A stretch of 13,682 nucleotides of DNA, from NCBI GenBank assembly GCA_025353235.1, contig JANXQZ010000358.1, positions 1 through 13,682 on the forward strand. Direction: 5' to 3'. The notes below the pieces were generated by a model. It had not been told where the DNA came from. It saw only the letters and a list, made by a program, of their open reading frames with translations, and searched no databases. A program made the position numbers and the translations under genes. This document shows positions 1-6,792 of this stretch, in pieces (position 1 is the first letter of the stretch; the number at the start of each line of letters is the position of its first letter). Origin of the DNA: Bryobacterales bacterium (GTDB lineage Bacteria; Acidobacteriota; Terriglobia; Bryobacterales; Bryobacteraceae).

Positions 1-443
1 ATCCCCGCTTCGATGCCACGGCGAAAACGTATGAGTACAGGATTTTCAGGGGTGAGATAGTGCCTCCCTTTGAGAAGCGTTATGTGTACCATCACCCTTT
101 TCCGCTGCAGGATGAGGCGATGATTGCGGTCGCGCCCGTGCTTGAGGGCGAGCATGACTTTACGTGTTTCTCGGCAACGGATCACAGCGCCAAGCCTAGG
201 TCAAAGGTTCGCCGGATCTATTCTTCGAAAATGCAGAGAACGGGCGATCATCTGGTTTATTGCATCCGCGGCTCGGGATTTCTGAAGCATATGGTTCGAC
301 ATGTCGTGGGACTGCTGCGAGAAGTCGGCAAAGGGAATTTGACCCAGGCTGACATCGAAGCGCGGCTTAGGCCCGGCTGCGGAATCCGACCGGGTGAGTC
401 GGCTCCCCCTAGCGGTCTATTCCTGATAGGCGTGGAATATTAA
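1..443 (+). CDS. truA: tRNA pseudouridine synthase A, C-terminal part (5' end outside window)
   Basis: The frame is open from base 3, before any start codon, so the gene begins upstream of the window. About 146 residues are visible. TruA isomerises uridines 38-40 in the anticodon arm of tRNAs. The visible part has typical TruA blocks: a 'FDATAKTYEYRIFRG' strand at the very start, the 'PPFEKRYVYHHPFPL' stretch, 'DFTCFSA' and the C-terminal 'GSGFLKHMVRHVVGLLREVG' helix. The N-terminal domain with the catalytic aspartate (RTD motif) is not in the window. The gene ends in TAA and is followed within 8 bases by a twin-hairpin element on the same strand. The internal GTG at base 60 is not the true start, since homology continues upstream of it. 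Family assignment is confident; only catalytic competence cannot be judged here. Confidence 0.93.
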   Translation, partial: PRFDATAKTYEYRIFRGEIVPPFEKRYVYHHPFPLQDEAMIAVAPVLEGEHDFTCFSATDHSAKPRSKVRRIYSSKMQRTGDHLVYCIRGSGFLKHMVRHVVGLLREVGKGNLTQADIEARLRPGCGIRPGESAPPSGLFLIGVEY

Positions 444-446
444 ACG

Positions 447-489
447 TAGGGCAGGATGGCATCCTGCGAGCCGATTTGTTAATCGGCTC
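447..489 (+). repeat. twin-hairpin intergenic repeat, copy A
   Basis: Two perfect hairpins lie back to back directly after truA. GCAGGAT-ggc-ATCCTGC (451-467) has a 7-bp stem. GAGCCGATT-tgtt-AATCGGCTC (468-489) has a 9-bp stem. There is no T-tract, so it is not a canonical intrinsic terminator. The layout 'GTaGGGCAGG...CCTGC + second stem' is shared with the three other copies (591-630, 8318-8367, 10239-10290). It lies in the same orientation as the gene whose 3' end it follows. Confidence 0.7.
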
Positions 490-590
490 TCGCGCCGCCT
501 GGTTCGGTGGACGAGCCTATCGCCGCCGGTGTCTTCTTGGACGTTCTGAACTGATCCGTAGACTCGGAAGCATCACCGTTTGCGGCTTGC

Positions 591-630
591 CGCTTTGTAG
601 GGCAGCCAATCCTGGCTGCAGGCGGCTTTT
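591..630 (+). repeat. twin-hairpin intergenic repeat, copy B (second stem decayed)
   Basis: It contains the family start 'gctttgtagggcag' and a perfect first hairpin GCAGCCA-atcc-TGGCTGC (602-619). The second-stem sequence 'GGCGGCTTTT' has lost its partner arm. The sequence matches the reverse complement of copies C and D closely ('cgctttgtagggcag' against 'tgctttgtggggcag' in D). Confidence 0.65.
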
Positions 631-704
631 GGAATTCTTAACCTGGACCAACACATGACCATCACTCGCAAGTGGTTCAATAAAATGAAAGCAAGAGCAT
701 CACT

Positions 705-770
705 ATGGCAACAACACTGGTTTCACTTGGCGCGTTTTTCGATCTCCCGAACCTTGCCGCTGGAAAGCGT
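705..770 (+). pseudogene. Uma2-family N-terminal fragment
   Basis: ATG at 705 opens a frame reading 'MATTLVSLGAFFDLPNLAAG' then KR. This resembles the usual Uma2 (DUF820, PD-(D/E)XK endonuclease-like fold) N-terminus of the type 'MATTLVSLEEFLxLPE..GKRE'. Homology stops at about base 770, where the sequence becomes the reverse complement of a Uma2 C-terminal region. The frame ends at a TGA about 40 bases further on. Too short to be functional; this is one half of a rearranged remnant. Confidence 0.55.
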
Positions 771-924
771 CGGGCAAGCTCTCTCTGCTTGGATCGGCTC
801 TTTCGATGGTGATGGTGCTAGTGTCCGGGTAAACCACCCAGACCTCTTCGCCCCCGTGCTGTAGATAAATCCGAATTTTGCGATCTATGTCCCGCGCGGT
901 ATTGCTTGGGCTTTCGATTGAACC
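771..924 (-). pseudogene. Uma2-family C-terminal fragment, inverted
   Basis: On the minus strand the frame reads 'SIESPSNTARDIDRKIRIYL' followed by QHGGEEVWVVYPDTSTITIERADPS. This matches the conserved C-terminal half of Uma2 proteins (SPSNTxxDxxxKxxxYLxxGxxEVWVVxPD, with the characteristic EVW strand). Upstream of 'IES' the similarity disappears, so the central catalytic part is missing. The fragment abuts, in opposite orientation, the N-terminal fragment at 705-770. The minus-strand open frame continues through the DUF3224 gene only because the sequence is GC-rich and lacks stops. Confidence 0.65.
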
Positions 925-957
925 TGACCGACCTATTTCGTCCTTAGGAGCATGACT

Positions 958-1347
958 ATGAACGCACTTGGAAACTTCGAAGTAAAGCTGATCCCGCAGC
1001 CCAGCGAGCCAGACTCCGGCGACACGCCGGCCAGAATGCTTCTCGATAAGACCTTCCATGGCGATCTCGAAGGCACTAGCAAAGGCCAAATGCTGGCCGC
1101 CAGCACGGACACCAAAGGTTCGGCCGGTTACGTCGCCATTGAGCGCTTTACTGGCACCTTGCATGGCCGCTCCGGGACCTTCGTCCTGCAGCACACCGGC
1201 ATCATGAAGCGCGGTACGCCTGAACTGTCCATCATCGTCGTCCCCGATTCCGGCACAGGCGATCTCAAGGGACTCGCTGGCAATATGACCATCGATATGG
1301 CGGACGGGAAACACGCCTACACTTTCGAGTACACTCTTGGTGTTTGA
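958..1347 (+). CDS. DUF3224 family protein
   Basis: A 129-residue cytoplasmic protein without signal peptide. The pattern '[14 protein letters not shown]' (mid N-terminus), '[20 protein letters not shown]' and 'FVLQHTGIM' followed by a late '[12 protein letters not shown]' strand is that of DUF3224. This is a small beta-barrel family, often compared with allene oxide cyclase-like folds, whose reaction is unknown. There are ATGs at 952 and 958. AGGAG at 946-950 sits only 1 base before the first but 7 bases before the second, so I chose 958. The stop is 13 bases before the ATG of the DinB gene, suggesting a two-gene unit. Family call is firm; function is not known. Confidence 0.85.
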   Translation: MNALGNFEVKLIPQPSEPDSGDTPARMLLDKTFHGDLEGTSKGQMLAASTDTKGSAGYVAIERFTGTLHGRSGTFVLQHTGIMKRGTPELSIIVVPDSGTGDLKGLAGNMTIDMADGKHAYTFEYTLGV

Positions 1348-1360
1348 TAAAATTCTTCCC

Positions 1361-1882
1361 ATGACACCTGACACGAAAAGCGAGATCGTGCAAGCCCTCG
1401 AGTCCAGCAAGCAGCAACTGAACTCCGCCGCTGCCGGCCTTTCGCACCAAGGCGATGCCAGCCCGGAAGCCGGCCGTTGGTCCGCCCTTGGATGCGTGGA
1501 GCATGTGGCCTTAGTCGAAGAAAGATTTCTGGGTTTTCTTGAGAAGGCCGAAAAGATGGACTCTCCCAGCGTGGACAAACAGAAGGAATCGGACCTGCTG
1601 GCGCGCGTTACTAGCCGCGCGAACCGGGTCCAAGCTCCCGAGATCGTGCATCCGTCCGGTCGCCATCCCGATCTCGCTCATGCCCTCGATCATTTCAACG
1701 CCGTGCGGGCCAAAACGATCCGGTTTGCCGAAGAACGTCAGGCGGACTTGTATCATCTGTCGGTGGACCACCCGCGCTTCGGAGTGATGAACGGCGCGGA
1801 ATTGCTGCTCGTGATTGCAGGGCACGCTCGCCGCCACGCCGACCAGATTGTGGAAGTAAAAGAGACGTTGACGAAAGCCTAA
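1361..1882 (+). CDS. DinB-family (four-helix bundle) protein
   Basis: A 173-residue protein with the DinB/YfiT-like plan. The N-terminal helix is followed by 'RWSALGCVEHVALVEERFL' (His48), a central region ending in 'HPDLAHALDHFNAVRAKTI', and a C-terminal 'GAELLLVIAGHARRHADQI' (His155 and His159). His48 plus the HxxxH pair form the usual metal-binding triad of this superfamily, whose members include bacillithiol/mycothiol-dependent transferases and many uncharacterised proteins. The substrate cannot be told. ATG 1361 is preferred over an upstream TTG at 1337 that would overlap the DUF3224 gene. Neither start has a clear Shine-Dalgarno. The ABC exporter gene follows after 33 bases. Confidence 0.85.
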   Translation: MTPDTKSEIVQALESSKQQLNSAAAGLSHQGDASPEAGRWSALGCVEHVALVEERFLGFLEKAEKMDSPSVDKQKESDLLARVTSRANRVQAPEIVHPSGRHPDLAHALDHFNAVRAKTIRFAEERQADLYHLSVDHPRFGVMNGAELLLVIAGHARRHADQIVEVKETLTKA

Positions 1883-1915
1883 AGCCGGCTGCGGGCGACC
1901 GCTACACTGGTGTGA

Positions 1916-3751
1916 GTGGAAGAAGAGGCACTCGGCAAAGCGTACGATTCGCGGCTCATGCGGCGCTTGCTGACTTACATGCGCCCATATCGGCGCGTGG
2001 TTGCCGTCTCGCTCGTTTTCCTGCTCTTCAATTCTTTGTTTCAGATCATCGGACCTCTGCTGACCAAGCTGGCAGTTGATCGCTACCTGGTGCCATCTGG
2101 CAAGCCGATGTGGACCCCGCTTGACCCGTTCCTTTCAAACGACGCCTGGATCGGCTTGGCCCAAATTTCCTTCGTCTATCTGCTGTCGATTCTGGGCGGG
2201 TTCGCCTGCGATTTCGGAGAGAGCTACCTGATGCAGTGGACGGGACAGAAAGCCATGTTCGATCTGCGGCGCGAGCTCATGGCCAAACTGCAAACCCTCG
2301 ACCTTGCTTACTACGATCGCAATCCCGTGGGCCGCATGGTCACTCGGGTCACCACCGATGTTGACGTGCTCAACGAACTCTTCTCGTCAGGGCTCGTAAT
2401 GATCATCGGTGACCTGCTAATGCTCAGCTTTGTCGTCTTTGCCATGTTTAAGCTGAGCCCTGGCATGACTGGCCTGTTGCTGGCCGTAATGCCGTTTGTG
2501 GTGCTCGTCACCATGCTGTTCCGCCGCAGCGTGAAGCAGAGCTACCGGCGCATACGGGTGGCGGTGGCCAAGATCAATTCTTATCTCCAGGAGCACGTGA
2601 ACGGGATCACGGTGCTGCAACTTTTCAATCGCGAAGAGACCAGCCGCCGCGAGTTCGATTCTATCAATCGCGACCATATGGAAGCGTATAAGGATTCCAT
2701 CACGGCCTACGGATGGTTCTATCCCGTGGTCGAGTTTCTCAGCATGCTGGCACTCGCGCTACTGCTTTCCTACGGCGGGTTTCGGATCCGATCGGGCGCT
2801 CTCACGTTGGGAGTGCTGGTCACGTTTTTCCAATACGGCCAGAGATTCTTCCGTCCCATCCAGGACCTGAGCGAGAAGTACAACATCCTGCAGTCGGCGA
2901 TGGCTGCATCCGAGCGGATTTTTGGACTGCTCGATACAAAGGTGGAGATACAAAGTCCGAGCGCGCCTGTCGAGTTCCCGGCCGGGCCGGCGGCGGTAGA
3001 TTTCGAACACGTCTGGTTTGCCTACAAAGACGAGAACTGGGTGCTGCGCGATGTAAGCTTTCGCATAGAGCCCGGCGAAACGATCGCGGTTGTAGGACAT
3101 ACAGGAGCTGGGAAAACGACGCTGGCCAGCCTTCTACTTCGTTTCTATGACGTTCAGCGAGGCGCGATTCGTGTGGGCGGCATAGACATCCGACAGTTCC
3201 GCCTGGATGACATACGGCGTAATTTCGGAGTGGTTTTACAGGACCCGCACTTGTTCACCGGCACCATCGCCAGCAATATCCGCCTCGGCACGGAAGGAAT
3301 TTCGGATCTGCAATTGACGCATGCCACGGAGCGTGTGAATCTGCTCGACTTCGTCCAAAGCTTGCCCCAGGGTTTCGAACAGCCAGTGCGCGAGCGGGGC
3401 AGCGGATTCTCGACGGGGCAGAAGCAATTGATCAGCTTCGCGCGGGCTCTGGCCCACGATCCCCGCTTCCTGATCTTGGATGAAGCTACATCCAGCGTCG
3501 ACACGGACACAGAACTTCGCGTCCGCGCCGCGCTGAACCATCTAGTAGAGGGCCGCACCTCAATCGTGATCGCGCATCGCCTGTCAACTATTCAGAGGGC
3601 GGACAGAATCATGGTGATGCATAAAGGGCAGCTTCGCGAAATGGGAACTCACCAGCAACTGCTTGGCATGCGAGGCATTTACTGGAAGCTTTTCCAGTTG
3701 CAGTATAAGGATCAAGAGCTCCCATCCGCTCCGAGTCTAGCTTACCCGTGA
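1916..3751 (+). CDS. ABC exporter, fused membrane and ATPase domains
   Basis: 611 residues, the usual length of a bacterial ABCB/MsbA-type half-transporter working as a dimer in the inner membrane. A six-helix ABC transmembrane region spans about residues 25-340. The ATPase domain has Walker A 'GHTGAGKTT' (394-402), the Q-loop Gln442, signature 'FSTGQ' (498-502, a variant of LSGGQ), Walker B with Asp522-Glu523, a D-loop 'SSVD' and the H-loop His554. All catalytic residues are present, so it should hydrolyse ATP. Only one half-transporter is seen here, so a homodimer is most likely. The substrate (drug, lipid or peptide) cannot be inferred. The GTG start at 1916 fits the family N-terminus 'EALGKAYDSRLMRRLLTYMRPY'; ATG 1958 is the alternative. 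The 3' end overlaps a convergent small gene by 10 bases. Confidence 0.92.
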   Translation: MEEEALGKAYDSRLMRRLLTYMRPYRRVVAVSLVFLLFNSLFQIIGPLLTKLAVDRYLVPSGKPMWTPLDPFLSNDAWIGLAQISFVYLLSILGGFACDFGESYLMQWTGQKAMFDLRRELMAKLQTLDLAYYDRNPVGRMVTRVTTDVDVLNELFSSGLVMIIGDLLMLSFVVFAMFKLSPGMTGLLLAVMPFVVLVTMLFRRSVKQSYRRIRVAVAKINSYLQEHVNGITVLQLFNREETSRREFDSINRDHMEAYKDSITAYGWFYPVVEFLSMLALALLLSYGGFRIRSGALTLGVLVTFFQYGQRFFRPIQDLSEKYNILQSAMAASERIFGLLDTKVEIQSPSAPVEFPAGPAAVDFEHVWFAYKDENWVLRDVSFRIEPGETIAVVGHTGAGKTTLASLLLRFYDVQRGAIRVGGIDIRQFRLDDIRRNFGVVLQDPHLFTGTIASNIRLGTEGISDLQLTHATERVNLLDFVQSLPQGFEQPVRERGSGFSTGQKQLISFARALAHDPRFLILDEATSSVDTDTELRVRAALNHLVEGRTSIVIAHRLSTIQRADRIMVMHKGQLREMGTHQQLLGMRGIYWKLFQLQYKDQELPSAPSLAYP

Positions 3752-3999
3752 GGTTGGTGGCGGTCTTCCGGAGATGCGTAGTTCTCCGCTATCTCGGAAG
3801 CGGTGATCTCGATATTCGAGTTCGCCGCGATGAGGCTGGCGATCTCCGCGTCTGTCTTCCCTTGAGACCGGAGCTCTTCGATCTCATCGCTAATCATTCC
3901 AACAAAAGCTTGGATGGGAAACATTTCAGGGCCAAGGCCTGCTGCATCTCGTAAAGCCTTCTGGGCCCGGACGGCTTGCTCAACCGCGTACGTTTTCAC
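3742..3999 (-). CDS. conserved small protein, 85 aa, partner of upstream helical protein
   Basis: Unrecognised. It is acidic and entirely helical in appearance, with a middle 'FVGMISDEIEELRSQGKTDA' and then EIASLIAANSNIEITASEIAENY. The part from 'GKTDAEIASLI' to 'ITASEI' has the rhythm of a helix-turn-helix or a small oligomerisation domain, but I would not call DNA binding from it. The GTG start at 3999 is supported by AGGAG at 4006-4010, 6 bases away. Only 18 bases separate it from the stop of the 398 aa gene, so the two are almost certainly co-transcribed. The last 10 bases overlap the convergent ABC exporter gene. No signal peptide. Confidence 0.75.
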   Translation of the reverse strand: MKTYAVEQAVRAQKALRDAAGLGPEMFPIQAFVGMISDEIEELRSQGKTDAEIASLIAANSNIEITASEIAENYASPEDRHQPHG

Positions 4000-4017
4000 G
4001 TTCTTCTCCTTCCTTTG

Positions 4018-5214
4018 TTAAGCGTGAGCGCCGGCTGCGTCTACCTGGAACGCTCCGATTTCCGCTGACACCGCAAGAAGAACGCTGCTTGCGCCTTCAA
4101 TGAGGCTGCCCGCATCGCCAATAGCCAAGCCAATATCGAGCGCCAGGGCGGCTACCGTGTCGGCGTAGCCTATCCAGCTAGGGAGACCCTGTGTCATCGC
4201 GTCCATCGTCGTTTCAAAGGTCCCCTGGCGCTGATTCGCCCGCGTGACCCCTACGTTCACCTTCGTCGTAGCCTCAAGCAGCTTTCCGGTCGCCTTTTCG
4301 ATGGTGTCCATCTTGGACCGGATCTTTCCCACTTTGTCGGACGGCATGGTCTTGATCGCGGCGTCGTTTTTCGCCTTCCATTCCTCCCACGACTTCAGCG
4401 CCTCATTCAGCTTCACCGATAGGTCATGCGATTTCTGATCGAGCTTGGAGATGTTGATCTTGTGGAGCTTGATGTTCTCATTGCAGTTCTTCATGCTCGG
4501 AATACCCTGAAATCCAGTAATGCCCGAGAGAACGCCAAGACCGATCTCTTTCACTCCTTGCGCCACCTTGGACCTGGTGGAGGCGTTTGCGAGGTCCTTC
4601 TGCATGATTACCTTAAGGGCGGCAATCTGCACCTGAACCAACTTGGCCGTTGTGTCGGCCGTGGATGCCAGCTTTAAGCACTCCTGCCCAATCGCCACGC
4701 TGCCCCGGACGATGCCAACCGCAGCAATCGGCGAAAGCGCGCCGTGGCTGGCGCCCGCCACCGCCGTCGCCACCACCATGGCCGTGCCGTTGATCGCGAT
4801 CTTGGCTCCGCTCTTTACCCGGAAATTCGTAAGCTCTTTACGCCCCTTCTTAAAGTCTGAAAGGAGCTGTTCGGTTTCCTTATTGATATCCGCCCCGGCC
4901 TTATCCAGCGCTTGTTGGAAAGATTCGTTGAGCTTCTTGGAAGCTTCGACTGCAGCTTTTTGGTCGAGAGGTTTAGAGGTGATCGCCTCAATCTGCTTAA
5001 CCATGGCGTCAACCGCTGAATCGGCCTTCGCTTTAGCGTTCTGTTGGATATGCGCGGCTCGGGATGGATCCTTCTCGAGTTCGGCAAACAGCTTGTCATC
5101 CAGCTCGACTGTGATCGTCACGAGCATGCTGTCTGGGATTGTTACTGCGGCTGTCTTATTCCGCGCCTGCAAGTTTTTTGCTAGGTTGAATTCGACTGCT
5201 TTCCATTTCGCCAT
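4018..5214 (-). CDS. 398 aa helical protein with two hydrophobic blocks, unknown function
   Basis: Unrecognised. Residues 1-50 contain a short strand-like part ('MLVTITVELDD'). Residues 51-135 are long amphipathic, coiled-coil-like helices rich in K, A, E and Q. Residues 137-180 form a hydrophobic Ala/Val/Ile/Gly block. Residues 240-330 are again charged helix. Residues 346-392 form a second hydrophobic block ('TVAALALDIGLAIGDAGSLI'). There is no signal peptide. Charged helices alternating with hydrophobic hairpin-sized blocks are seen in alpha-helical pore-forming proteins, and also in phage or secretion-system proteins; this is analogy only. ATG 5214 has a strong AGGAG (5222-5226) 7 bases upstream. 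The 85 aa gene follows 18 bases after the stop. An inverted repeat lies 26 bases upstream of the start. Confidence 0.8.
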   Translation of the reverse strand: MAKWKAVEFNLAKNLQARNKTAAVTIPDSMLVTITVELDDKLFAELEKDPSRAAHIQQNAKAKADSAVDAMVKQIEAITSKPLDQKAAVEASKKLNESFQQALDKAGADINKETEQLLSDFKKGRKELTNFRVKSGAKIAINGTAMVVATAVAGASHGALSPIAAVGIVRGSVAIGQECLKLASTADTTAKLVQVQIAALKVIMQKDLANASTRSKVAQGVKEIGLGVLSGITGFQGIPSMKNCNENIKLHKINISKLDQKSHDLSVKLNEALKSWEEWKAKNDAAIKTMPSDKVGKIRSKMDTIEKATGKLLEATTKVNVGVTRANQRQGTFETTMDAMTQGLPSWIGYADTVAALALDIGLAIGDAGSLIEGASSVLLAVSAEIGAFQVDAAGAHA

Positions 5215-5239
5215 TGGTTCGCTCCTTGTGCGGGTTACC

Positions 5240-5264
5240 TATGCTTTGCTGACTAACAAGCATA
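5240..5264 (-). promoter_or_regulatory. inverted repeat in the leader of the 398 aa gene (possible operator)
   Basis: TATGCTT (5240-5246) and AAGCATA (5258-5264) form 7-bp perfect arms with an 11-base spacer, between the stop of the Spy-like gene and the Shine-Dalgarno of the 398 aa gene. On the minus strand a loose promoter (TTTAAC, 15 bases, TATGCT) would place its -10 in this repeat. It could be an operator or an mRNA hairpin. Weak evidence. Confidence 0.3.
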
Positions 5265-5313
5265 CTCCTGCTCACAGCGGTTAAAGCGGAATAATTTCGA
5301 CGCCGGGCTTTTC

Positions 5314-5742
5314 TTACCTCTGATCGGTTTCCGGCGATCTTGCCGGCTGACCTCTCAGGGGTCGTCTCTTCTGCAACTCTTGCCATTGCTGCTGCGTTAA
5401 AACGGCCCGAAGCTTCAGGCTCATCTGGGACAGAGTGCGGGTCAAATCGGCGCGCGCTCCGGCCAGCCGTTCGATGGCCTCGTTGGCTTTCGCTCCGTCA
5501 ACCGGTTGCTGGTTGAACTGGTATTCGAGATCCCGCTCGGCGGTCTCGATCTGGCTTCGCAAGTCAAGCAATCGGCCTCGATAATCCCTGATCGTGGTGC
5601 GAACCTGGATCCTCTGGCCCTGGTTCAGATTCAGGTCCTTCACGACCTGAGAGCTCCACCAAGGGTAAAACGGCTTCGGAAGCTGGGCCGCCAACGAAAG
5701 GGAAAACAGGGCTAGAATCGCGATCACGCGCATTTGCGGCAT
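5314..5742 (-). CDS. Spy/CpxP-like periplasmic protein (LTxxQ type)
   Basis: 142 residues. A hydrophobic N-terminal segment (about residues 4-19, ending 'LAAQ') looks like a signal peptide. The mature part is helical, with two repeats of the Spy/CpxP/CnrX type: 'LNLNQGQRIQV' (37-47) and 'LTQQQWQEL' (115-123). Family members are periplasmic chaperones or metal and envelope-stress sensors. Its ATG (5742) shares one base with the TAA of the anti-sigma gene (TAATG), with GAGG just upstream, so the two are translationally coupled. Position third in a sigma/anti-sigma operon suggests it is a sensor or target of that sigma factor, loosely like CnrX. ATG 5733 is an alternative start. Confidence 0.75.
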   Translation of the reverse strand: MPQMRVIAILALFSLSLAAQLPKPFYPWWSSQVVKDLNLNQGQRIQVRTTIRDYRGRLLDLRSQIETAERDLEYQFNQQPVDGAKANEAIERLAGARADLTRTLSQMSLKLRAVLTQQQWQELQKRRPLRGQPARSPETDQR

Positions 5743-6155
5743 TATTCCTCAAACAGGTTTTGTATCGGCTTGACGGCCCGGGGTACGGTGCTTTGATCGA
5801 TAGCGACCAAGTCTGAAAACAGCCGCTCGTCGGCCGGAGTTGCGAGCGGCGAGGTCGCGGCAGGAGGACGAAGCAGGTTGAAGCTAAGCACGGCTACCAG
5901 CAAGAGCATCACAACCGAAGCGAAGTTTCGAATGCGAGCCCAGTCGTACAGGGGGCGCTCCAAGCGCTTGTTGATGCTGCGTCGTTGCTCGGCTAAGAAT
6001 TCCCAGGACACGTCGGGCGCGGCGGTGGCTGCGCTCTTGCGAGCGGAGGCGCTTTCGGCACGCTGCCGACAGTCAGGGCATCCGTCCAGGTGGGCAGCTT
6101 CCGGCTCCAGCCCGTAGAGCCAATGAGTGATTTGTTCATCCGTCCAGTGTGTCAT
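5742..6155 (-). CDS. membrane anti-sigma factor with zinc-type HxxxCxxC motif
   Basis: 137 residues. The cytoplasmic N-terminus carries His22-x3-Cys26-x2-Cys29 ('AHLDGCPDC'), the ZAS-type anti-sigma motif. One transmembrane helix follows at about residues 78-95 ('FASVVMLLLVAVLSFNLL'), then a periplasmic tail of about 40 residues. Its ATG overlaps the TGA of the ECF sigma gene by four bases (ATGA), the usual arrangement for an ECF sigma factor and its inhibitor made in fixed proportion. It should hold the sigma factor at the membrane until an envelope or redox signal releases it. The signal is unknown. The periplasmic tail is short, so sensing may depend on the downstream Spy-like protein. Confidence 0.82.
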   Translation of the reverse strand: MTHWTDEQITHWLYGLEPEAAHLDGCPDCRQRAESASARKSAATAAPDVSWEFLAEQRRSINKRLERPLYDWARIRNFASVVMLLLVAVLSFNLLRPPAATSPLATPADERLFSDLVAIDQSTVPRAVKPIQNLFEE

Positions 6156-6751
6156 TTAGTGTCCCGCTCCGAAAAATAAAGGTCCCTCAATTCAATGCGC
6201 AATTTTCCAAGCGCCCGAAACAAGTGCGCCTTCACTGTTCCAACATCCAGATTCAGTATTTTTCCTATCTCCGCCAAACTCAGATCCTCGTAATGCCGCA
6301 GCGTAAACACCGACCGCTGCCGATCGGTTAGCCTTTCGAGAGCTGCCGAGAGGCGCTGTTCGATTTCCGTGGCGAACATCTGGTCCTCTGCGGAGGGACC
6401 CGATGAAGGCGCACGCTGCAGAATACCCGCTTCATCTTCGGCTGAAGGGCGCTTGCGCCAAAATTGCCAGCGCCTCGAGCGCAACCGGTCCAGGCAAGTA
6501 TTCACCGCGATCCGGGTCAGCCACTTGTCAGGGTCGTCTAACTCTCCCGATTTCTGGAGAGCCTGCCACGCCTTCAGAAAAGTGTCCTGGGTGGCGGCGT
6601 CGGCATCTTCGGCATCGCGGAGCATGCGCTGGCACAGAAGAAAGATGCGCTTCTGCTCGGACGCCATCCACGATCCGAATTCGCGAGCTTCGGCCAGTTC
6701 CCTTCCCTGAGGCTGCAGCTTAGTCTCCAGGCGCTCGGCCATTACGCCCAT
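6152..6751 (-). CDS. ECF-family RNA polymerase sigma factor
   Basis: 199 residues from ATG 6751. Region 2 is at about residues 28-98 ('LRDAEDADAATQDTFLKAWQ', then 'WLTRIAVNTCLDRLRSRRW' binding the -10). A linker follows, and region 4 is at about 135-188 ('LTDRQRSVFTLRHYEDLSLA', then EIGKILNLDVGTVKAHLFRA, the -35-binding helix-turn-helix). There are no regions 1 or 3, as expected for an ECF factor. The gene is first in a tight operon with an anti-sigma factor and a Spy-like protein. The start is uncertain: TTG 6754 and ATG 6742 are in frame, and no site has a good Shine-Dalgarno. I did not find a convincing ECF-type promoter upstream, so autoregulation cannot be shown. Confidence 0.9.
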   Translation of the reverse strand: MGVMAERLETKLQPQGRELAEAREFGSWMASEQKRIFLLCQRMLRDAEDADAATQDTFLKAWQALQKSGELDDPDKWLTRIAVNTCLDRLRSRRWQFWRKRPSAEDEAGILQRAPSSGPSAEDQMFATEIEQRLSAALERLTDRQRSVFTLRHYEDLSLAEIGKILNLDVGTVKAHLFRALGKLRIELRDLYFSERDTK

Positions 6752-6792
6752 CAATCCACAGGACGAGGCTCAACGGATTTGGTTTACGCGTC

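Larger units (their letters stand above)
444..957. other. gene-poor stretch with repeat elements and Uma2 remnants
   Basis: No intact gene is visible between truA and the DUF3224 gene. The stretch holds two twin-hairpin elements (about 447-489 and 591-630), about 100 bases between them in which I recognise nothing, and a scrambled Uma2 remnant (705-924). An open frame of 60 codons around 476-658 only translates the repeat elements, with the typical 'AANPGCRRL' reading, and is not regarded as a gene. Confidence 0.6.

Noticed and set aside
447..489. intrinsic terminator of truA
   Set aside because: Strong hairpins, but no T-tract follows either stem; better described as the repeat element.
476..658. 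60-codon ORF after truA
   Set aside because: It translates two twin-hairpin repeats and the filler between them, with no protein-like features otherwise.
703..1578. 291-codon minus-strand ORF
   Set aside because: Only its last 70 or so codons match Uma2. The rest is antisense to the DUF3224 and DinB genes and open because of base composition.
4643..5284. 213-codon plus-strand ORF
   Set aside because: Antisense to the 398 aa gene, which has a strong ribosome site and a well-placed downstream partner. The plus-strand product looks like reversed Ala/Lys-rich helix codons (Ser/Phe/Leu-rich).
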